Notes: generated by a model not told the origin, from the sequence alone. A stretch of 64,000 nt of DNA from Oscillospiraceae bacterium (GCA_902787975.1 CADAIP010000002.1:109508-173507), one strand, 5' to 3'; shown: positions 1 to 9,241, numbered from the stretch's first letter. Program-made: numbers and translations.

Positions 1-2
1 AA

Positions 3-167
3 AGATATAAAGATATGGGCGGCAAGCTTATCTGCTTCGGCTCAGATTCACACTTCCCGGGCACATTCGGAGTTTGTTTCGATGAAGCAATAGAATACAT
101 AAAATCATTCGGGTTCAAAGAAGCGGTGTATTTCAAGCAGCATAAACCTTATTTTGAACCGCTCTAA
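3..167 (+). CDS. Histidinol-phosphatase (PHP family), C-terminal fragment
   Basis: Only the last ~54 codons lie in the window; the gene enters from the left edge in frame 3 and ends at a double stop (TAATAA). The readable tail contains GSDSH, the last metal-binding motif of PHP-domain phosphoesterases, followed by a helix and a short FKQHKP segment, which matches the C-terminus of HisJ/HisK-type histidinol phosphatases that remove phosphate from L-histidinol phosphate in histidine synthesis. The family assignment rests on a short stretch, so another PHP phosphoesterase remains possible. It converges on the leftward cyclase gene and shares a bidirectional terminator with it. Confidence 0.7.
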   Translation, partial: RYKDMGGKLICFGSDSHFPGTFGVCFDEAIEYIKSFGFKEAVYFKQHKPYFEPL

Positions 168-186
168 TAACCGGACATTAACACAT

Positions 187-228
187 AAAAAACGGGGTGC
201 TATAGATCTTAGCACCCCGTATTTTTTT
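187..228. terminator. Bidirectional intrinsic terminator
   Basis: Ten-base-pair stem ACGGGGTGCT / AGCACCCCGT (192-201 with 211-220) with a 9-nt loop. A T-run follows on the plus strand (222-228) and an A-run precedes on the plus strand (187-192), so it can stop both the rightward histidinol phosphatase and the leftward cyclase operon. Confidence 0.9.
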
Positions 229-3046
229 ACTTTCTTACAAACCTGAAAACGTTACCCTTATCGTCATCAGACATGTTACGAATGTAATCCAGGTACAAGT
301 CAGTTACATAATCGTTCCTGCCGGAATAATTCAACTGCTGTAATGCTGCAACGGCTTCGTCTCTCCTGCCGAGGGAGAAAAGCCTGATAGCTTCCCTCAA
401 ATCCTTATTGTTTGCAGAACGCTGGGGCCTTATCGTGTCAGGGAGACAGTCAAGGACTTCATAAAGTGCAGTAACTTCGTTAACACCTGCTACCTGTACA
501 ATACCGAGATATCTGAGGTCGAGCGAATCAGGATCTGCCATTCTGTCGATCGTATCTTTGGATACGAGCATTGCGGTCTTGTACTGCTTTGTAAGAGACT
601 CAAGTCTGGAACTCATGTTAACCGTCTCGGAAATAACGGTTCCTGACAGTCTCTCCTCCTCACCTACGATACCGACCATGGCCATACCGGTATGAATACC
701 GATACCGATATTGATGTCACTTACCTTCAGTTCTTCGGCAGTCTTGGGATCGAGGACGATAGTCTTATAAAGCTCGATACCGCATCTTATTGCATCATCA
801 GGCTTCTCGAAAAGTCCCATTACGGCATCACCGATATACTTGTCGACAAATCCGTTATTATTTCTTACGATAGGTCCCATCTTTCCGTAAATGACATTTG
901 CGAAAGCAAAGTTTTCTTTTGCGGTCATCATCTCGGAATTGATCGAGAAACCTCTGATATCACAGAACAATACCGTAAGCTCGCAGCTCTTGGCATCACC
1001 CAGGGCAAGATCCGTAAAGTTCTCTTTTCCAAGCAATTCCCTGAATTTTTCAGGAACGAATTTATAGTAGAACTTTTCTGTCTCATCCTTTTCATCAAAG
1101 AGTTTCTCAAGATTCTGACCCATCTCGTTAACTTCATTACAGATCTGACCAAGCTCGTCTTTGGACCTGTAATTAACTCTTGCAGACAGATTACCGTTAG
1201 AGATCTGCTTAACGGCATTGGAAGCTTTCTTAATTACGCGCATCGTATTAAATGATGTCAGGACAATAAGACCCGTCAGCGCAACGATGATAAGGAAAGC
1301 ACAGGCAATAACAGAAACTAAGATGTTTTCCCTCTGGGCAAGAAGATAAGCACTGTCCGTACTGACCATAAGATAATATCTTCCGCTGTTGTCTTTATCA
1401 TTGATCTGACTGAAAACAGATATTCTGGAAGAATTAGTATTATCGTCAAATATAGACATCACAGTATCTGAAACGTATGCATTGCCGGAACCCTCAAGGT
1501 CAGTGAACATATCATAACTGAACACCTGGAGCGGCATGTAATAATAGTCATCAGAAGCAACCTCTAATATGTAATCATCACTTGCCCTGTAAACAACGGT
1601 AAACACATAATCATTGCTCCAGTTACCTGAGTCGCCTGAACAGAGTTGGTCAAACTTTTCTCTTAATTCAGCATAACGCATTCCGGTATTATCATTAGCG
1701 GTCATAAGATCGGAAAAATCGAAACCTTCAAATTCTTTTTTAGCAAGATCGCAAACTAATGAAAGCTCCCTGTTGGTATTTATCCTAATCTGTTCATCAA
1801 AATGGTCGTATGCATATACTGAAACCGCGATCGTCAAAAAGATAATTACAGGAAGAATTAATATCAAATGCTTATAAAGAAGTGTCTTTTTACGGACAAT
1901 GAGATTAATAACGATTGCTATAAGAACAAACATCAGAACAGTCTCAATTATAAGGTAAAAGTACATCAGAGCTGTCGGCTTGAAAGTAATTACAGGTTCA
2001 TCAACTTCAAGTCTACCATCCGTATATGTCAGCATTCCGTTTTCGAGACATACTATCAAGGTATCGGAATCAGATCCGTTTAATCGGCAGGAATCAAGAG
2101 CGACTATATAACCGAGTCCCGGATCCAGTTCGAATACAGGTACTGCTTCCCCGTTTTCGAGCACATATACATTAAAAAGATTATCTGTATCAGTAAAATA
2201 CAGCTTGCCATCAGCTATCGTAGCCAGATTAAAAAACGGATGATCATATTCGCCTTCCGCATTGATATCAAAATGATAGATGCTCTCCCCTAAAGGTTCA
2301 TTGAAACCTGTCTGATAAACATTACCGTCACTTCTGAGGAAAATAAACGAACCATCAACGGGAATGACATAAGATGTAAAAGTACCATTTACATCATTAG
2401 GATAACAATCGCTGATGGTAAGTGCTTGGGTCCTGGTATCAATTGAGTAAAGACGGACGCCTTCCTCATTATTGACAGCAAAAGTAACAGTATCGTTATA
2501 GTAATGGAGATTACTGAGCATAGTCTGTCTGAACCTGGACTCTTCGCCATAATCGATTTCACAAACTTCACCCAGATATTCAAATTCGTCAGACATTCTG
2601 ACAATGGACTCATATGAGATTATAGAATTATCTTCATCGTAATAAGATCTGACTCCATAAATGACATCGTCATCGGTAATTACAAGATTTGACGGGAAAA
2701 AGTAATCATCTTCAGCTATATCAACATTCACCTGGTTTATGTTGGAAAACAATGTCTCACCTGTGTTGAAGTCAATAGTAGCTTCCATATCCGGAGTGGC
2801 AAAACAGTTAACAACCACTTTGCCTTTATTGTTGATCGAGAAAGAATCAGGACTATTGAGATAGAACTCTTTCAAAAAGCCGTCGTCAGTCTCGTTGCGG
2901 ATACCCTTGGTAAAAGGTTCTAAACCGGGATTAAAAGAAGGTATGAGTATAATAGCAAAGATAACAACGGCAGCTACAACGAACCACCATGCTTTGCCGA
3001 ATATCTTGAGAAAAATGTCTTTGATTTTCTTAAATACTTTCTTCAT
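227..3046 (-). CDS. Membrane class III adenylate cyclase with two extracytoplasmic sensor regions
   Basis: 939 aa. Order: membrane segment (~20-36); extracytoplasmic region (~40-355) with recurring short blocks of the type DGxLYFTD that suggest a beta-propeller; two closely spaced membrane segments (~358-384 and ~393-412); a second extracytoplasmic domain (~413-570), Cache-like in size; membrane segment (~574-597); HAMP (~600-655); class III nucleotidyl cyclase domain (~685-870); short helical tail. Metal-binding Asp696 (CDIRGF) and Asp740 (KYIGD), adenine-selecting Lys736, and transition-state Asn810 and Arg814 are all present, so the product should be cyclic AMP. It starts in an ATGA overlap with the acyltransferase stop and is the last gene of a five-gene overlapping operon. 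What it senses is unknown. Confidence 0.9.
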   Translation of the reverse strand: MKKVFKKIKDIFLKIFGKAWWFVVAAVVIFAIILIPSFNPGLEPFTKGIRNETDDGFLKEFYLNSPDSFSINNKGKVVVNCFATPDMEATIDFNTGETLFSNINQVNVDIAEDDYFFPSNLVITDDDVIYGVRSYYDEDNSIISYESIVRMSDEFEYLGEVCEIDYGEESRFRQTMLSNLHYYNDTVTFAVNNEEGVRLYSIDTRTQALTISDCYPNDVNGTFTSYVIPVDGSFIFLRSDGNVYQTGFNEPLGESIYHFDINAEGEYDHPFFNLATIADGKLYFTDTDNLFNVYVLENGEAVPVFELDPGLGYIVALDSCRLNGSDSDTLIVCLENGMLTYTDGRLEVDEPVITFKPTALMYFYLIIETVLMFVLIAIVINLIVRKKTLLYKHLILILPVIIFLTIAVSVYAYDHFDEQIRINTNRELSLVCDLAKKEFEGFDFSDLMTANDNTGMRYAELREKFDQLCSGDSGNWSNDYVFTVVYRASDDYILEVASDDYYYMPLQVFSYDMFTDLEGSGNAYVSDTVMSIFDDNTNSSRISVFSQINDKDNSGRYYLMVSTDSAYLLAQRENILVSVIACAFLIIVALTGLIVLTSFNTMRVIKKASNAVKQISNGNLSARVNYRSKDELGQICNEVNEMGQNLEKLFDEKDETEKFYYKFVPEKFRELLGKENFTDLALGDAKSCELTVLFCDIRGFSINSEMMTAKENFAFANVIYGKMGPIVRNNNGFVDKYIGDAVMGLFEKPDDAIRCGIELYKTIVLDPKTAEELKVSDINIGIGIHTGMAMVGIVGEEERLSGTVISETVNMSSRLESLTKQYKTAMLVSKDTIDRMADPDSLDLRYLGIVQVAGVNEVTALYEVLDCLPDTIRPQRSANNKDLREAIRLFSLGRRDEAVAALQQLNYSGRNDYVTDLYLDYIRNMSDDDKGNVFRFVRK

Positions 3047-4110
3047 ACGTCACCTTTTATCTTTTTTGTCCTGCTAAACGCATTAACAATAATACTCTTC
3101 ACTTTATCAATAACAGAGTCAATGACCCAAGCCAGGACAAGACTCACGGAGAATACACAAATGAAAAGGAAATACTTGGATTGGATATTTAACTGCGCTA
3201 TAACAAAGTTGTTCAGAAGATAAACAGTAAAAGCATGTTTTCCGACGAAAACCAGCGCCTTGGACTGAAGAAATTTTCCGATAAACCCATCAGGATATAA
3301 AGCAACAAGCAAAACCAGAAGACTCATAAAGAATCCGACGACAAAGATCAGGTTCCAGCCGATATAATATTCTGCCAGACTCGGATCGAAAAGCTTAAGA
3401 ACATCACTGGATGTTACTATTACCAAAAGGAAAATAAACAATACCAGCAACTGCCCTAATACAGGATGTTTTCTGAAAGACGATGCCTTCTTCTCATCAG
3501 TACGGATAAACCTGAAAATATATCCGGCAGCGATACCGAGCATCAGCTGATCAAGTCTGATATCGAACATGTCGGAACCAAGATAAAAAAGCCTGATAAG
3601 TGCCGATAGAGAAATGAAGATACAGGCACAAACCAGATCGTTTCTTAGGAATTTTATCTTCTTTGCAAGCAAAAGTAAGAAGAAGAAAATAAATGGAATG
3701 ATATACATGAGCCAGAAATAAGCAAATACAAACCACAAATGCTCATGTATATCTCCGATATAGAGAAGTTTCAGGAAAACATCTTTTTCAATTACATTAA
3801 ATCCTGTCTGGAGAAACAAAATTAGAAGCACAATATAATAAGCTGGCAGGATACGCAATGCTCTCGACTTATAGAACTTCAATATACTCCATATGGACAG
3901 AAAACGTTGTTCATAGGCATCTTTGAACGGGTTGATCAGTAAGAAACCTGAAAGAGCAAAGAAAATGGCATTAGCCACTCCTCCCTGATTCATGATGTAG
4001 CAATGACTAAGAACAACGGTGATAATGGCAATTCCACGTAATCCGTCAAATTGAACCAGACGATTTGAAGGTTGAGTATTAACAGCTGCTTTCTCTGTAT
4101 TATTTCTCAT
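3043..4110 (-). CDS. Acyltransferase 3 family membrane protein (OafA/YrhL-like)
   Basis: 355 aa, about ten hydrophobic segments. The N-terminal FDGLRGIAIITVVLSH block with the catalytic-type His, and the following FFALSGFLL, are the signature of acyltransferase family 3, which O-acylates cell-surface sugars or peptidoglycan at the membrane. No SGNH or other fused domain is present, so it resembles the short membrane-only form. It overlaps prfB by 11 nt and the cyclase by 4 nt, so all are translated from one mRNA. The acceptor substrate cannot be told from the sequence. Confidence 0.88.
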   Translation of the reverse strand: MRNNTEKAAVNTQPSNRLVQFDGLRGIAIITVVLSHCYIMNQGGVANAIFFALSGFLLINPFKDAYEQRFLSIWSILKFYKSRALRILPAYYIVLLILFLQTGFNVIEKDVFLKLLYIGDIHEHLWFVFAYFWLMYIIPFIFFFLLLLAKKIKFLRNDLVCACIFISLSALIRLFYLGSDMFDIRLDQLMLGIAAGYIFRFIRTDEKKASSFRKHPVLGQLLVLFIFLLVIVTSSDVLKLFDPSLAEYYIGWNLIFVVGFFMSLLVLLVALYPDGFIGKFLQSKALVFVGKHAFTVYLLNNFVIAQLNIQSKYFLFICVFSVSLVLAWVIDSVIDKVKSIIVNAFSRTKKIKGDV

Positions 4111-5215
4111 TCTTCATGCCTGACAGATAAGCATTGATGAATCCGTCAAGATTACCATCCATAACGGAATCAACATCAACTTCCTCATAGCCTGTTCTAT
4201 TATCCTTAACCAGAGTATAAGGACAGAAAACATAGGATCTGATCTGTGAACCCCAGGCAATCTCCATCTGATTACCCTTAAGGTCTTCGATCTTCTCCAT
4301 CTCTGAAGCTCTGGCAAGAGCGAAAAGCTTGGCCTTGAGCATTCTTAAGCATGTCTCTTTATTCTGAAGCTGTGATCTTTCTGCCTGGCAGGAAACGACA
4401 ATTCCTGTAGGATTATGAGTCATACGGACAGCCGTATCTGTCTTATTGATGTGCTGACCTCCCTTACCGGTAGCACGGTATGTATCTACGCGGACTTCAG
4501 ACATATCAATCTTGATATCATCTTCAGTCTTTTGGTCAAGTTCAGGAATAACTTCGCAGGAAGCAAAAGAAGTGTGTCTTCTGCCTGCGGCATCGAAAGG
4601 CGAAATACGAACGAGTCTGTGAACACCAAGTTCTGATCTGAGGAAGCCGTATGCATTCTCCCCCTTTATCATTACGGATACAGACTGAATACCGGCAGTA
4701 TCGCCTTCAACGAAATCAAGCTCTTCTACTGCAAAACCGTGGTTCTCAGCCCATCTGGTATACATTCTGTAAAGCATTGAACACCAGTCCATGGCTTCAG
4801 TTCCACCGGCACCGGCATGAAGAGTGATAGTAGCGTTATTGGCATCGTAAGGACCGGTAAGAAGAGTCTCAAGACGCATCTTTTCAAAATCTTCCTTGAA
4901 TTTGGAAGTTGATGCCTTGAGTTCTTCAAGCGAATCAATATCCTCTTCTTCATTTGCAAGCTCGCAAAGCGCCAAAAGGTCTTCCCTCTCAGCTACAAGA
5001 GCGTTATAGCTTTCTACTTTCTTCTTAAGCCTGCCCAATGTCTGCTGGATCTCTGTTGCTTTCTCAACATTGTTCCAGAAATCAGGCTCCTGCATACGGT
5101 TTTCGAATTCGCTTATCTGATCAGATACGCGGTCAATGTGAAGAGCATCCTTAAGCTCTGATACAGGCACTTCGTAAGATTCAAGATCGAGTCTTATATT
5201 GTCAAATTCAAGCAT
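4100..5215 (-). CDS. prfB: Peptide chain release factor 2
   Basis: 371 aa, full length. Terminates translation at UGA and UAA by triggering peptidyl-tRNA hydrolysis on the ribosome. The codon-recognition tripeptide SPF is at residues 205-207 and the catalytic GGQ at 252-254. The gene reads in a single frame from its ATG (MLEFDNIRLD) through the position where most bacterial prfB genes carry the CUU-UGA programmed +1 frameshift; here the corresponding codons continue without a stop. It starts 3 nt after the aminotransferase stop and overlaps the acyltransferase gene, so it is in the lrp-led operon. Confidence 0.97.
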   Translation of the reverse strand: MLEFDNIRLDLESYEVPVSELKDALHIDRVSDQISEFENRMQEPDFWNNVEKATEIQQTLGRLKKKVESYNALVAEREDLLALCELANEEEDIDSLEELKASTSKFKEDFEKMRLETLLTGPYDANNATITLHAGAGGTEAMDWCSMLYRMYTRWAENHGFAVEELDFVEGDTAGIQSVSVMIKGENAYGFLRSELGVHRLVRISPFDAAGRRHTSFASCEVIPELDQKTEDDIKIDMSEVRVDTYRATGKGGQHINKTDTAVRMTHNPTGIVVSCQAERSQLQNKETCLRMLKAKLFALARASEMEKIEDLKGNQMEIAWGSQIRSYVFCPYTLVKDNRTGYEEVDVDSVMDGNLDGFINAYLSGMKNEK

Positions 5216-5218
5216 TAA

Positions 5219-6403
5219 TTACCTCTTATGTTCTTCAACAAATTCTTTTACAAGTTTCATAGCTTCCTTGATGTCTTCCAAAGAAGCAGCATAACTGATA
5301 CGGACAAAGCCTTCACCGCACTTACCGAAAGCGTTGCCGGGAACTATGGCAACGTGCTTTTCGAGGAGGAGCTTCTCACAGAATTCCTCGGATGTCATAC
5401 CAGTGCTCTTGATACACGGGAAAGCATAGAATGCACCGTAAGGAGTAAAGCAATCGAGTCCGGCATCTTTCAATCCCTGTACGATTATCCTTCTTCTGTG
5501 ATTATATTCATCACGCATCTTCTTTATCTCATTATCTGCATTCATAGCAGCTTCGATAACAGCCAGCTGTGATGTTGAAGGTGCACACATAATGCAGTAC
5601 TGGTGGATCTTTACCATCGGTGAGATAAGTTCCTTAGGTCCTGCAAGGTATCCTACTCTGAAACCCGTCATGGCATAAGACTTCGAAAAGCCGTTAACCA
5701 TGACAACCCTGTCTCTTAACTCGGCAAACTGCGTAAGAGATGCGGGCTTGCCGTCAAGATAGTTAAGCTCGCAGTAAAGCTCATCTGAAAGGACTATAAC
5801 TTCAGGATGTCTCATGAGAACATCCTTGATTTTTGCCCAGTCTTCAAGAGTCATAATGGCTCCCGTAGGATTATTGGGATAACCGACGATAACATACTTT
5901 GTTTTATCAGTTATAGCAGCCTCAAGTTCTTCAGGCATGAGCTTATAGTTATTCTCAGGCTTTGTCTCAACGATAACAGGTATTCCGTGAGCAAACTCAA
6001 CTGTCGCTTTATATGCTACAAAGCAGGGTTCTACGATGATGACTTCATCACCGGGATTGATAAGTGCGCGTGCAGCAAGATCCAATCCCTCTGAACCGCC
6101 TACAGTAATAAAGATCTCAGATTTAGCGTCATAAGATACACCATATCTTCTCTTAAGATAATCTGCGATAGCAATTCTGGAATCAATGTATCCGGAATTA
6201 GGTGAATAATGAGTATAGCCATCGATAATGGAATTGATGGCAGCTTCTCTGATCGTCCAGGGAGTAACAAAGTCAGGTTCACCAATTGAAAGTGATATTA
6301 CATGACCCTTCATCTCATTGGCAAGATCAAAGAACTTCCTTATAGCAGAAGGCGGAACAGCCTGAACAGCTTTGGAGATCTTGGAATCGTAATCAAAACT
6401 CAT
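5219..6403 (-). CDS. PLP-dependent aminotransferase, class I/II
   Basis: 394 aa, fold type I aminotransferase of the aspartate/aromatic aminotransferase group (AraT/PatA-like). The PLP-binding lysine is Lys241 in GFSKSYAMTGFRVG; GYPNNPTGA (174-182), Asp207 in LSDELY and the C-terminal Arg in FVRISYA are in place. It transfers amino groups between an amino acid and a 2-oxo acid in the cytoplasm; aspartate, aromatic or branched-chain substrates cannot be separated by inspection. The start codon overlaps the lrp stop (ATGA), so its expression is coupled to the upstream Lrp-type regulator, which fits an amino-acid-responsive unit. Confidence 0.92.
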   Translation of the reverse strand: MSFDYDSKISKAVQAVPPSAIRKFFDLANEMKGHVISLSIGEPDFVTPWTIREAAINSIIDGYTHYSPNSGYIDSRIAIADYLKRRYGVSYDAKSEIFITVGGSEGLDLAARALINPGDEVIIVEPCFVAYKATVEFAHGIPVIVETKPENNYKLMPEELEAAITDKTKYVIVGYPNNPTGAIMTLEDWAKIKDVLMRHPEVIVLSDELYCELNYLDGKPASLTQFAELRDRVVMVNGFSKSYAMTGFRVGYLAGPKELISPMVKIHQYCIMCAPSTSQLAVIEAAMNADNEIKKMRDEYNHRRRIIVQGLKDAGLDCFTPYGAFYAFPCIKSTGMTSEEFCEKLLLEKHVAIVPGNAFGKCGEGFVRISYAASLEDIKEAMKLVKEFVEEHKR

Positions 6404-6888
6404 AAGATGATTGCCTGCCTGTCGTCAGAATTCGGATTATCGTAGATTATACCATTAGCCTTATATTTCTTAAGGATAAAGTGTGTTGTCGTGGAGAGGA
6501 CACCTTCCATAGTAGCGATCTTCTCAGTAACGAATGTGGCGATATCCCTGAGTGTTCTGTCCTCATAAATGATCATGAGATCAAATCCGCCGCTCATGAG
6601 ATAGCATGCTGTAACCTTGTCATACTTGCTTAAGAGCTGTGCAATATGGTCATAACCCTTATTCTTAACGGGTGTGATCCTTACTTCGATCATACCGATG
6701 CAGTTGTCGGGTGCCTGCTTTTCCCAGTTGATAATGGTGTTATAGCCTAAAATGATGTTCTCATCCTTAAGGCGCTTGATTTCGGCTTCCACATCCGCGG
6801 CGGTTGTACCGAGCATAACGGCAATCTCTTCAGAAGAAAGTCTTGCGTTGTTTTCAATAAGTCTTAAAAGCTCTAAATCGTCTATCAT
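6400..6888 (-). CDS. Lrp/AsnC-family transcriptional regulator
   Basis: 162 aa. N-terminal winged helix-turn-helix (about 3-57, LSSEEIAVMLGTTAADVEAEI) followed by the RAM ligand-binding domain (about 68-148) typical of feast/famine regulators that respond to amino acids. A good ribosome site, AGGAG, lies 7 nt before the ATG. It heads the operon with the aminotransferase, which makes that gene its most likely target together with its own promoter. The spacing to the malic-enzyme terminator is short, so it may also be reached by read-through. Confidence 0.93.
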   Translation of the reverse strand: MIDDLELLRLIENNARLSSEEIAVMLGTTAADVEAEIKRLKDENIILGYNTIINWEKQAPDNCIGMIEVRITPVKNKGYDHIAQLLSKYDKVTACYLMSGGFDLMIIYEDRTLRDIATFVTEKIATMEGVLSTTTHFILKKYKANGIIYDNPNSDDRQAIIL

Positions 6889-6916
6889 GTGGAAACTCCT
6901 TTTCTATATATTACAA

Positions 6917-6945
6917 AATCTCCCGCAACAAAATTGCGGGAGATT
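6917..6945 (-). terminator. Intrinsic terminator after malic enzyme gene
   Basis: Perfect 12-bp stem AATCTCCCGCAA / TTGCGGGAGATT (6917-6928 with 6934-6945) and a 5-nt loop, 20 nt past the malic enzyme stop. The following tract on the minus strand (TTTTGT) is only moderately T-rich, so some read-through into lrp is possible. Confidence 0.75.
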
Positions 6946-6965
6946 GTTGCTTTAATTCAGTTTAT

Positions 6966-8138
6966 TCAGATTCTTGCTACGCCTGTATCACGTGCAGCCT
7001 GTGCGACTGCAGCAGCAACAGCCTTACCTACTCTTGCATCGAATGCATCAGGAAGGATGTAATCAGGATTGAGCTCAGCATCGGATACAATTCCTGCGAT
7101 TGCGTTAGCAGCAGCGATCTTCATCTCATCATTGATGTCGGAAGCTCTTACATCGAGAGCACCACGGAAGATACCGGGGAATGCAAGAACGTTGTTAACC
7201 TGGTTCGGGAAGTCAGAACGGCCTGTAGCCATAACTGCAACACCGGCCTTCTTAGCTTCATCAGGAAGGATCTCAGGTACAGGGTTAGCACAAGCGAATA
7301 CGACAGGATCCTTAGCCATTGTAGCAACCATGTCAGCTGTGAGTACGCCGGGAGCGGAAACGCCGATAAAGACGTCAGCACCAACGATAACTTCAGCAAG
7401 AGAACCGGCCTTCTTATCGGGATTTGTAATCTTAGCCATCTCTTCCTTAGCAGAATTGAGTCCTTCTCTACCCTCATATATAGCGCCCTTACGGTCGCAA
7501 AGGATTACATTCTTAAGACCTCTGGAGATGAGGAGCTTTGTGATAGCTGTAGCAGCAGCACCTGCGCCGTTAACTACAACGTGGATGTCTTCCATCTTCT
7601 TGCCAACGATCTTAAGAGCATTTGTAAGGCCTGCAAGTGTGATAACTGCAGTACCGTGCTGGTCATCGTGGAAGATCGGGATGTCACATCTTTCCTTAAG
7701 CTTCTTCTCGATCTCAAAGCATCTCGGAGCAGAGATATCCTCGAGGTTAACACCACCGAAGGAACCTGCAAGAAGTGCAACTGTATTAACGATCTCGTCA
7801 ACATCCTTCGAACGGATGCAGAGAGGGAATGCATCAACATCACCAAAAGCCTTGAAAAGTGCGCACTTACCTTCCATAACAGGCATACCTGCTTCAGGTC
7901 CGATGTCACCAAGGCCGAGAACTGCTGTACCGTCTGTAACAACAGCTACAAGGTTGTGTCTTCTTGTGTATTTGTAAGAGAGGTCAACATCCTTCTGAAT
8001 CTCAAGGCAAGGAGCTGCTACACCGGGTGTATAAGCGATAGCGAGTTCTTCCTTAGAACCAACGGGAGCTGTGGCAATAACTTCGATCTTACCGCCCCAC
8101 TCTTCATGCATCTTAATTGCTTTCTCATTAACGTCCAT
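6966..8138 (-). CDS. NAD(P)-dependent malic enzyme (short bacterial form)
   Basis: 390 aa, the usual size of stand-alone bacterial malic enzymes lacking the phosphotransacetylase-like extension. Converts malate to pyruvate and CO2 with reduction of NAD(P). Visible motifs: AYTPGVAAPC near residue 37-46, TDGTAVLGLGDIGPEAG, the Lys in MEGKCALFKAFG, the metal ligand region FHDDQHGTA, and the dinucleotide-binding VVNGAGAAATAI. SD TTGGAGG precedes the ATG. The gene appears to be monocistronic: own promoter upstream and a hairpin terminator downstream. Cofactor preference was not determined. Confidence 0.96.
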   Translation of the reverse strand: MDVNEKAIKMHEEWGGKIEVIATAPVGSKEELAIAYTPGVAAPCLEIQKDVDLSYKYTRRHNLVAVVTDGTAVLGLGDIGPEAGMPVMEGKCALFKAFGDVDAFPLCIRSKDVDEIVNTVALLAGSFGGVNLEDISAPRCFEIEKKLKERCDIPIFHDDQHGTAVITLAGLTNALKIVGKKMEDIHVVVNGAGAAATAITKLLISRGLKNVILCDRKGAIYEGREGLNSAKEEMAKITNPDKKAGSLAEVIVGADVFIGVSAPGVLTADMVATMAKDPVVFACANPVPEILPDEAKKAGVAVMATGRSDFPNQVNNVLAFPGIFRGALDVRASDINDEMKIAAANAIAGIVSDAELNPDYILPDAFDARVGKAVAAAVAQAARDTGVARI

Positions 8139-8210
8139 AATAGTTGAACCTCCAATTTAATTCTCAACGAACTAATAATAATTATAAATAAGAGTAAATA
8201 CAATCTCGCG

Positions 8211-8240
8211 ATTATAAGATTTTTTATTCAAATCTGTCTA
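8211..8240 (-). promoter_or_regulatory. Probable vegetative promoter of malic enzyme gene
   Basis: On the minus strand TAGACA (8235-8240), an 18-nt spacer and TATAAT (8211-8216), about 70 nt before the start codon. Five of six consensus bases at -35 and six of six at -10. Confidence 0.6.
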
Positions 8241-8263
8241 TTTATCGTTGTTTTGTACAGAAG

Positions 8264-9100
8264 TCAGATTGCAAAAGGTCTGTTATTGCCCTTTATCGGA
8301 AAATCTTTCATCGTACAGTAAGCAAGCGCGGCAAGTCTTGCAAAAGAGAGCCAGAGCCATGTCGTAACCGCCGCATCAACGATATAAAACGCCGTAAGTG
8401 AGATGTTTGCAAGCAGCGGAACAGTAAAATCAACGATGATCGCGGCAAAAAGGACCAGCGCGATGCTTCTCATGTTTATGAAATAGTATCTTCTGGATAT
8501 CTTTACAGCATAAGGGATCGAAGCGAAAAGCCCCTTATCACCTGACAGATATGCAACCGGAATGGTAAATACAAACGGAAGTCCGATCAGCGCCAGGAAA
8601 AGAAAATACATCGTAATTGACAGCAAAGGCACCGCAATAACTATGGAAACCAGTAACAAAAGAACAATTCTTCCGATCAGCGTTGATATCTTTATCGGCT
8701 TATCGGGAATGTGCGAGACGGCATAGTTTACGACGTCCGGATCGGGATCCTTGATAGAAGCAAGCTTCTCTTTACGGAAATTCCTTACGAAAATGGCCGC
8801 ATAAAGATAAGCACTTGCCAAGAGGATAATAACTCCGATAACTGCCGAAAACAGATAGATAAGGTTACCCGTGCTTAACGGGATATTAGACATAAGGGCA
8901 TTATATCTCTCGGGATCGTAGTCATTCATGTCATAAACGGTCATTACCCAGTTCTGGAGCGGGGTAAAATCCGTATCTGCCCATGGATTAAAGTGGATAG
9001 CAGCGTTAAGAACGACGGTGATCAGGTAAAGAATACGTACTCCCCACCTCTTGCCGACGTTATCTATGTCGAAAATGCTTTTCGCTACAGAAAGAAACAT
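8264..9100 (-). CDS. Uncharacterised multi-pass membrane protein
   Basis: 278 aa, not recognised as a named family. Hydrophobic segments are visible near residues 22-38, 78-102, 142-185 (long, probably two passes), 212-232 and 236-262; a charged loop KISRRYYFINMRS lies near 198-210. The pattern of a short soluble N-terminus and 5-6 helices is like uncharacterised DUF-type integral membrane proteins of Clostridia. SD AGAGGAG is 6 nt before the ATG. It is divergent from glutamine synthetase across 141 nt, and the malic-enzyme promoter lies past its stop. No function is proposed. Confidence 0.75.
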   Translation of the reverse strand: MFLSVAKSIFDIDNVGKRWGVRILYLITVVLNAAIHFNPWADTDFTPLQNWVMTVYDMNDYDPERYNALMSNIPLSTGNLIYLFSAVIGVIILLASAYLYAAIFVRNFRKEKLASIKDPDPDVVNYAVSHIPDKPIKISTLIGRIVLLLLVSIVIAVPLLSITMYFLFLALIGLPFVFTIPVAYLSGDKGLFASIPYAVKISRRYYFINMRSIALVLFAAIIVDFTVPLLANISLTAFYIVDAAVTTWLWLSFARLAALAYCTMKDFPIKGNNRPFAI

Positions 9101-9200
9101 AGCTGCTCCTCTACAATTTCAATATCGATATATTACGACAAAATTTTAAAATTGGGAAAGATTAATTATTTATGATTATTTACTCTAAAACAAAGACTTG

Positions 9201-9209
9201 TGATAAAAT
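9201..9209 (+). promoter_or_regulatory. Candidate extended -10 promoter for glutamine synthetase
   Basis: TGATAAAAT: a TG dinucleotide one base before a near-consensus -10 hexamer (TAAAAT, 9204-9209), with no good -35, 32 nt before the ATG. The only convincing promoter-like element in the divergent gap. Confidence 0.4.
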
Positions 9210-9241
9210 CTCCCTATTATATTTAAGAAGGTCGTATTCAA

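Noticed and set aside
692..1255. 187-codon plus-strand frame opposite the cyclase gene
   Set aside because: Antisense shadow of the conserved catalytic domain.
7069..7977. 302-codon plus-strand reading frame opposite malic enzyme
   Set aside because: Shadow of a highly conserved coding gene; Ser/Ala/Thr-rich translation, no family, no ribosome site.
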